From an uncultured Clostridia bacterium (GTDB taxonomy: Bacteria; Bacillota; Clostridia; Oscillospirales; Acutalibacteraceae), in NCBI GenBank assembly GCA_904420155.1, contig CAJFUH010000171.1:1-11089 (forward strand): a DNA stretch of 11,089 nt. Direction: 5' to 3'. Positions 7,053-11,089 of this stretch are shown here, one piece after another. Below the pieces are notes generated by a model. It searched no databases and was not told the DNA's origin. It saw only the letters and a program-made list of their open reading frames with translations. The position numbers were made by a program, and so were the translations under genes. Position 1 is the stretch's first letter; each line of letters starts with the position of its first letter.

Positions 7053-9278
7053 ATGAAGCGGCCGCTTGCACTAGTAGGGTTTACGTATCTGCTCGCGCAG
7101 GCAGCCGCTGTTTTCTTTGGGGAACCTGTCGCTTGGTATCTGGCGGGAGGATGTCTGCTGTTTTTTGTGCTTTCCCTGTGTATTCGCCGTCTGCGCAGGG
7201 AGAAAGCGGTTCCAGTAGCCTGTTTGGCGGCGATGGTGGCGTGTTTGGCTTATGGATTGGGCCAGATGTGGCTGATCCGTCCTATGACGCCTTTGGATGG
7301 CCAGGATGTGGAGGTTTCTGGCTCTATCTGTGAATTACCCTATCAGGAAAATGACCGCTATTATTATCAGATTCAAACGGATCAAGTGGGAATGGAGGGG
7401 GTTCCCCAATCCATCCGGATACGGATTACCACCACCCACGCGCTGGATGCCGAAGTATATGACCGGATATCCGGAAAGGTGCGGCTGTTCCTCCCGCAGA
7501 AGGGAAGCGGCCTGGATTCCGCCGCTTACTATCAATCCAAAGGGATCCGGATGACGGGATTTTTATATGAATATGAACCATTTTCCATTCAGTCGACACA
7601 GGACCGCCCTCTTTATTACTATGCATTAAAAGCGCGGGAAGCGGTTCTCCGTTCCATCCGCCTGTTGTTTTCTTCTGAGCAATCTGGGATAGCTTCCGGC
7701 GTACTGTTGGGCGCCAAACAGCAAATGCTCCCGGAAGTGGAAGAGGATTTCCGTGTGATAGGGGTTTCCCATTTGTTGGCGGTATCCGGGCTGCATACCA
7801 CGGTGCTTACTGAGTGTCTGCTTCATTTCTTTTTGTTTTTGCGGGTGCGTAGGCGTATGGCGGCGGGATTATCGATAGGTGGGATCGTTATTTTTATGGC
7901 GATTACCGGGTTTACTCCTTCTGTCATGCGGGCCGGTATGATGTCCATTTTGATGCTAACGGGAATGATCATACGCAAAGAGCCGGATTCCCTCAATTCC
8001 TTGGGAGCTGCTGCGGGAATTCTCACCCTTGTGAATCCTTTCGCAGCGGGAGACGTGGGGCTTTTGTTATCCTTTACCTCCACCCTGGGGATTATTTTAC
8101 TTTCCGGAAAGCTATCTAAAAAATGGAATGAAAAGGTGGTATCCCGTTTTTCCTTTGGAAAACGGGCGGTAAGGTTTATAGGGAATTCCGGAGCGGCAAC
8201 AATTTCGGCTACACTATTTACGATCCCGGTGATTTTGCTCACTTTTCAAGAATTTTCTTTGGTGTCGATTTTGGCCAACTTGCTCTTGGTGGGGCCTTCT
8301 ATGGTAATGATGATGGGGACGGCGGCGGCAGCCCTTCTTTCCTTTTCCGGTGTTTTTTCCTTTTTGACTATGCCTTTTGTGTTCTGTTCCGGGCTTCTGA
8401 TTGAGTATCTACAGGCCTGCGCGTCCTTTTTGGCCAACGTCCCCTTCGCTAATATATCGGTGGGCGAGGATTTCCTGCTGCTGTGGCTGGCGGGTACTTT
8501 GGTATTGGTAGGAATCGTATGGTGGAATCCCAGCATCCACAACAAAAGGGTAGCAGCGCTGCTCAGCTGCTTGATGCTTGTCTGCGGAGGGGCGTCCCAA
8601 TGGATTTTTCATCGGGATTCAGTGGAGGTGGCGGTGTTGGATGCGGGGGATGGATGTGCGATGGTGGTCTCCTATCAAGGGCACGCGGCGGTGGTTTCCT
8701 GCGGAGGAAACCGCTATGCTCCTGAAGCGGTACGGGGTTATTTAAAAGATCAAAACATATGGAGTCTGGATTATATGGTGCTTCCCAGGGTGGATGATGT
8801 GAGCGAAAACCGGGCTTATGAAGTTGCTTTGTCGTATCCGCCCAAATTGATGGAATTGCCTCAGAAAGCGCAGGAGGAAGAACGGCTTTACGCCAGCATG
8901 GACGCGGCAGAAGAAGCGGTTTTGGTGAGTGGGCAGACACAGGCGGATCTCTGGGGAAAAGCGTCCATCTATACAGATATGGAAAATGGCTATGCGGTGC
9001 TGCATATGGGGAATGTCCGGATAACCATTGATCCCGCCGGGGATGCAGAACTGCCGGAACAAGCCCGGGACTGCCATTGTTATGTCACAGGAACACCCAA
9101 TGGAAGGGGAGGGGAAATCTCCAGTCAGTACACTGTATTTTCGGTCAGTGAAGAAACAGCAAACCAGGGGATCATCCGATATACGCCTGAGATTGGAGAA
9201 GTATTTGTTACGGCAGGTCAAGGAAACCTTGTTTTAGAACAAGATTTCAGCGGGACTGTCAGCATAAGGAGGGAATGA
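7053..9278 (+). CDS. comEC: ComEC/Rec2 family DNA-uptake membrane protein with degenerate C-terminal domain
   Basis: A 741-residue integral membrane protein of the ComEC/Rec2 family, which forms the channel that passes single-stranded DNA across the membrane in natural transformation. Three hydrophobic segments occupy residues 5-72. An N-terminal DUF4131-like beta-rich exterior region spans about 75-190. The Competence domain spans about 205-490, with the diagnostic GVSHLLAVSGLH (237-248) and several further helices. The C-terminal part (about 525-741) aligns with the metallo-beta-lactamase-like domain but is degraded. Where family members have DVGQGD there is DAGDGC (530-535), and where they have THPHxDH there is PRVDDVSENR (578-587). 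No HxHxDH remains, so metal-dependent nuclease activity is unlikely. The start follows GGAGAG at 7040-7045. holA starts two bases past the stop, so the genes are coupled. comEC is widespread in Clostridia and its presence alone does not prove competence. Confidence 0.92.
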   Translation: MKRPLALVGFTYLLAQAAAVFFGEPVAWYLAGGCLLFFVLSLCIRRLRREKAVPVACLAAMVACLAYGLGQMWLIRPMTPLDGQDVEVSGSICELPYQENDRYYYQIQTDQVGMEGVPQSIRIRITTTHALDAEVYDRISGKVRLFLPQKGSGLDSAAYYQSKGIRMTGFLYEYEPFSIQSTQDRPLYYYALKAREAVLRSIRLLFSSEQSGIASGVLLGAKQQMLPEVEEDFRVIGVSHLLAVSGLHTTVLTECLLHFFLFLRVRRRMAAGLSIGGIVIFMAITGFTPSVMRAGMMSILMLTGMIIRKEPDSLNSLGAAAGILTLVNPFAAGDVGLLLSFTSTLGIILLSGKLSKKWNEKVVSRFSFGKRAVRFIGNSGAATISATLFTIPVILLTFQEFSLVSILANLLLVGPSMVMMMGTAAAALLSFSGVFSFLTMPFVFCSGLLIEYLQACASFLANVPFANISVGEDFLLLWLAGTLVLVGIVWWNPSIHNKRVAALLSCLMLVCGGASQWIFHRDSVEVAVLDAGDGCAMVVSYQGHAAVVSCGGNRYAPEAVRGYLKDQNIWSLDYMVLPRVDDVSENRAYEVALSYPPKLMELPQKAQEEERLYASMDAAEEAVLVSGQTQADLWGKASIYTDMENGYAVLHMGNVRITIDPAGDAELPEQARDCHCYVTGTPNGRGGEISSQYTVFSVSEETANQGIIRYTPEIGEVFVTAGQGNLVLEQDFSGTVSIRRE

Positions 9279-9280
9279 AT

Positions 9281-10333
9281 ATGCCTCAGCTCAAAGAAAC
9301 TGAATTGAAAAAGCACATTCGGGAAAAAAATTTTGACCGGTTCTATGTGCTCTATGGGGAAGAGAAATATCTCGTCAAGCATTATACTACCCAAATGGTG
9401 CAGAAAATTCTGGGAAAAGGGTATTCTGACTTTAACTTCCAAGTTTTCCCCTCTGGCAGCAGTGATGTGGATGCTATTGCAGATGCGGTGGAAGCGCTGC
9501 CTATGCTGGCGGATTGCAAATGCGTTCTGGTATACGATCTTAATGTGGAAGCGTTGTCGGCTTCGGGCCTGAAAAAGCTTTATGAACTTCTGGAAGATCT
9601 GCCGGAAACTACCGTATTCATTGTCAGCCAATCCACTTTGGAGATGGATGTGAAAAAATCGGCCAAGTGGAAAAAATTTCTGGGTGTGGCGCAAAAGGCT
9701 GGTTGTGTGGCGGAGCTATCCAAGCGGGATACGGCTACCTTGGAAAAACAGCTGGTAGGATGGGCTGAGAAGAGGGGGAATACCCTGAGCCGGGCCGATG
9801 CAGGCTGGATGATACAGCTTTGCGGGGAAGACTTGCTCGTATTGAGCCAGGAGATGGAAAAGCTTTGCGCTTTTGCCAAAGGGCGGGAGATCACCCGGCA
9901 AGATATTGATCAGGTGGTGACGAAGAATTTAGAAACCACCGTATTCGTTTTGTCCAAAGCGTTGCTGTCGGGGAGATATGACCAGGCATACCGGCAATTG
10001 GATGTATTGTTCTATCAAAGGGAAGAACCAGTGGCAATCCTGGCGGTTCTATCTTCTGCATATGTAGATCTGTATCGTGTGAAAGTGGCTTTGGAAAGCG
10101 GCATATCTCCTTCTCAATTATCACAGTGTTTTGATTATAAGGGCAAAGAGTTCCGTTTGCGCAATGCAGAGAGAGACGGACGAAGACTATCCATAGGGCA
10201 ATTGCGCCAAAGTCTCCGGTTGCTTTTGGAGGCGGATATCCGGCTGAAAAGTTCCAGGGTGGATAACCGGGTGGTTTTAGAAGAATTGATTGCACGGCTC
10301 CAACTGGTGGCCGAAGGGGGAATGTCCAAGTGA
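9281..10333 (+). CDS. holA: DNA polymerase III subunit delta
   Basis: The clamp-loader wrench, which opens the beta sliding clamp together with delta-prime and tau/gamma. It is 350 residues long, usual for the family. The N-terminal AAA+-like domain shows FYVLYGEEKYLV (21-32) and lacks a Walker A loop, as expected for delta. The middle region reads CVLVYDLNVEAL then TTVFIVSQS. The C-terminal collar domain includes DQAYRQLDVLFYQREEPVAILAVL in two adjoining helices and ends with a conserved-looking KSSRVDNRVVLEELIARL-type helix. I chose ATG 9281 because AAGGAGG at 9266-9272 is eight bases ahead of it. ATG 9275 would have a two-base spacing, though it overlaps the comEC stop as ATGA. Placement directly after comEC is a common clostridial and bacillar arrangement. 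The following gene overlaps its stop. Confidence 0.94.
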   Translation: MPQLKETELKKHIREKNFDRFYVLYGEEKYLVKHYTTQMVQKILGKGYSDFNFQVFPSGSSDVDAIADAVEALPMLADCKCVLVYDLNVEALSASGLKKLYELLEDLPETTVFIVSQSTLEMDVKKSAKWKKFLGVAQKAGCVAELSKRDTATLEKQLVGWAEKRGNTLSRADAGWMIQLCGEDLLVLSQEMEKLCAFAKGREITRQDIDQVVTKNLETTVFVLSKALLSGRYDQAYRQLDVLFYQREEPVAILAVLSSAYVDLYRVKVALESGISPSQLSQCFDYKGKEFRLRNAERDGRRLSIGQLRQSLRLLLEADIRLKSSRVDNRVVLEELIARLQLVAEGGMSK

Positions 10334-10926
10334 TCCAGCTGAAAGAAGCGGTTATTGTAGAGGGAAAATATGATAAAATTAAGTTATCATCCCTAATTGA
10401 CGGATTGATTATTGATACCGGCGGTTTTCAGATTTTTAACGATAAAGAAAAGCTGGCTTTGATCCGGCGTTTGGCGGAGACCAGAGGGATTTTGGTGCTG
10501 ACCGACAGCGACTCCGCGGGATTTTTGATTCGGAACCATCTCAATGGCATGATTCCAAAGGGAAAAATTAAACACGCCTATATTCCGGATATATTCGGCA
10601 AAGAGCGTCGCAAGGAAAAACCGTCCAAAGAAGGAAAATTAGGGGTGGAAGGGATTCCTCAGGAGATATTGGCGGAGGTAATCCGTCGGGCAGGAGTGGA
10701 TTGCGGAATTTCAAAGGAAAAGGCTAGGCCGTTTCGGGAAATAACCAAAACGGATCTTTTTGAGTGGGGGTTTTCCGGGGGACAGGACAGCCGTAAAAAA
10801 CGGGCGGCCTTGCTCCAGGAATTAAAATTGCCGGAACATATGTCTCCCAATGCCCTGCTCCAGGTAGTGAACTGCCTGATGAGTTATAATGAATTTTGTG
10901 AAGTTGCAAAAAGGTTAAAATATTAG
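10330..10926 (+). CDS. rnmV: Toprim-domain nuclease, RNase M5-like
   Basis: A 198-residue protein with an N-terminal Toprim fold, matching ribonuclease M5, which trims both ends of 5S rRNA precursor in Gram-positive bacteria. Toprim acidic residues are visible: Glu11 in VIVEGKYDK (8-16) and the DxD of LTDSDSAG (57-64, Asp59 and Asp61). Further M5-like features are IDTGGFQIF (28-36), KHAYIP (81-86) and KLGVEG (103-108), followed by a C-terminal helical region of the DUF4093 kind. Canonical RNase M5 has a TDPDFPG-like motif, so this is a diverged clostridial version and the substrate should be treated as probable. The start is GTG 10330, in a GTGA overlap with the holA stop, with AAGGGGG at 10314-10320 nine bases ahead. 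This points to translational coupling with holA. I see no clear terminator after the stop. Confidence 0.82.
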   Translation: MIQLKEAVIVEGKYDKIKLSSLIDGLIIDTGGFQIFNDKEKLALIRRLAETRGILVLTDSDSAGFLIRNHLNGMIPKGKIKHAYIPDIFGKERRKEKPSKEGKLGVEGIPQEILAEVIRRAGVDCGISKEKARPFREITKTDLFEWGFSGGQDSRKKRAALLQELKLPEHMSPNALLQVVNCLMSYNEFCEVAKRLKY

Positions 10927-10935
10927 CGAAAATGA

Positions 10936-10964
10936 TTGACACCGATTTCATAAGATGGTATAAT
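10936..10964 (+). promoter_or_regulatory. Sigma-A promoter of tRNA-Leu
   Basis: A perfect -35 TTGACA (10936-10941) and a perfect -10 TATAAT (10959-10964) are separated by 17 bases, with an extended -10 TG at 10956-10957. Initiation is expected near 10971, about 35 bases before the mature tRNA. It begins only ten bases after the RNase M5-like stop codon. Confidence 0.9.
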
Positions 10965-10972
10965 ACTATCCG

Positions 10973-10997
10973 CTGGGAATTTTAGTTAAGTTCTCAG
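10973..10997 (+). other. Leader hairpin of the tRNA-Leu precursor
   Basis: CTGGGAATT (10973-10981) can pair with AGTTCTCAG (10989-10997) in a nine-pair stem with two G-U pairs and a seven-base loop. It starts at the predicted transcription start and ends eight bases before the tRNA. No T run follows, so it is unlikely to be a terminator. It may influence precursor stability or 5' processing; this is only a hand fold. Confidence 0.4.
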
Positions 10998-11005
10998 GGA
11001 TATAT

Positions 11006-11089
11006 GCGAGTGTGCTGGAACAGGCAGACAGGCACGTTTGAGGTGCGTGTGTCTATGACGTGTGGGTTCAAGTCCCATCGCTCGCACCA
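11006..11089 (+). tRNA. tRNA-Leu, anticodon GAG
   Basis: An 84-base class II tRNA folds completely. The acceptor stem is GCGAGTG (11006-11012) with CGCTCGC (11079-11085). The D stem CTG/CAG (11015-11017, 11029-11031) has a GG-containing loop. The anticodon stem CACGT/GCGTG encloses TTGAGGT (11038-11044), placing the anticodon GAG at 11040-11042 with G37. The variable arm has stem GTC/GAC (11051-11053, 11057-11059). The T arm is GTGGG/CCCAT with loop TTCAAGT. Discriminator A and encoded CCA end at the last base of the window. It reads CUC and CUU leucine codons. Other tRNAs could follow beyond the edge. Confidence 0.96.

Noticed and set aside
8483..8725. Alternate-frame plus-strand glycine-rich open frame inside comEC
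   Set aside because: The glycine-rich composition results from reading GC-rich comEC codons out of frame, and the comEC frame is continuous through it.
9218..9694. Minus-strand open frame of 158 codons across the comEC-holA junction
   Set aside because: It is antisense to two confident genes and covers their coupled junction; it has no independent evidence.
1..11089. CRISPR arrays, insertion sequences, prophage genes or toxin-antitoxin pairs
   Set aside because: No regularly spaced repeats, transposase or integrase motifs, terminal inverted repeats or paired small genes were seen on reading the window; the genes are ordinary chromosomal ones.

Overview
The window reads as core chromosome of a mid-GC, low-complexity Gram-positive anaerobe. 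It is most likely a member of Bacillota, class Clostridia, and I lean towards the Oscillospirales/Ruminococcaceae side. That placement is an inference from several signs: strong AGGAGG-type ribosome sites, a T-box leader ahead of alaS, the order comEC-holA-RNase M5-like gene, BcrA-type ABC transporter genes, and encoded CCA on the tRNA. All recognised genes lie on the + strand. I see no insertion sequence, prophage gene, CRISPR array or integration site.

Positions 1-2930 hold the end of a tightly packed four-gene ABC transporter operon. It has an ABC-2-like permease cut by the left edge, a second dissimilar permease, a BcrA-type ATPase, and a small membrane-anchored protein of unknown function. 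Start and stop codons overlap or nearly touch, and a clean intrinsic terminator (2906-2930) closes the operon. The substrate cannot be read from the sequence.

Positions 2977-5926 hold alaS with its control region. A perfect consensus promoter (TTGACA, 17 bp, TATAAT) drives a T-box leader with a readable antiterminator/terminator switch and a probable GCC alanine specifier. Uncharged tRNA-Ala should therefore raise AlaRS synthesis. The 876-residue enzyme carries the catalytic, editing and C-Ala regions.

Positions 5927-6949 hold a HIT-family nucleotide hydrolase (HinT-like) and an adenine-PRT-like phosphoribosyltransferase. A candidate terminator separates them from alaS.

Positions 7053-10926 hold a coupled operon: comEC (DNA uptake channel), holA (DNA polymerase III delta, the clamp-loader wrench) and a Toprim/RNase M5-like gene for 5S rRNA maturation. 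The ComEC C-terminal metallo-beta-lactamase-like domain appears to have lost its metal-binding signature, which is the most notable oddity here. The window ends exactly at the CCA of a tRNA-Leu(GAG) gene, which has its own perfect-consensus, extended -10 promoter and a leader hairpin.

I did not find a convincing undescribed system. The points most worth checking are the degenerate ComEC nuclease-like domain, the uncharacterised ABC module with its anchored accessory protein, and the alaS-HIT-PRT neighbourhood.
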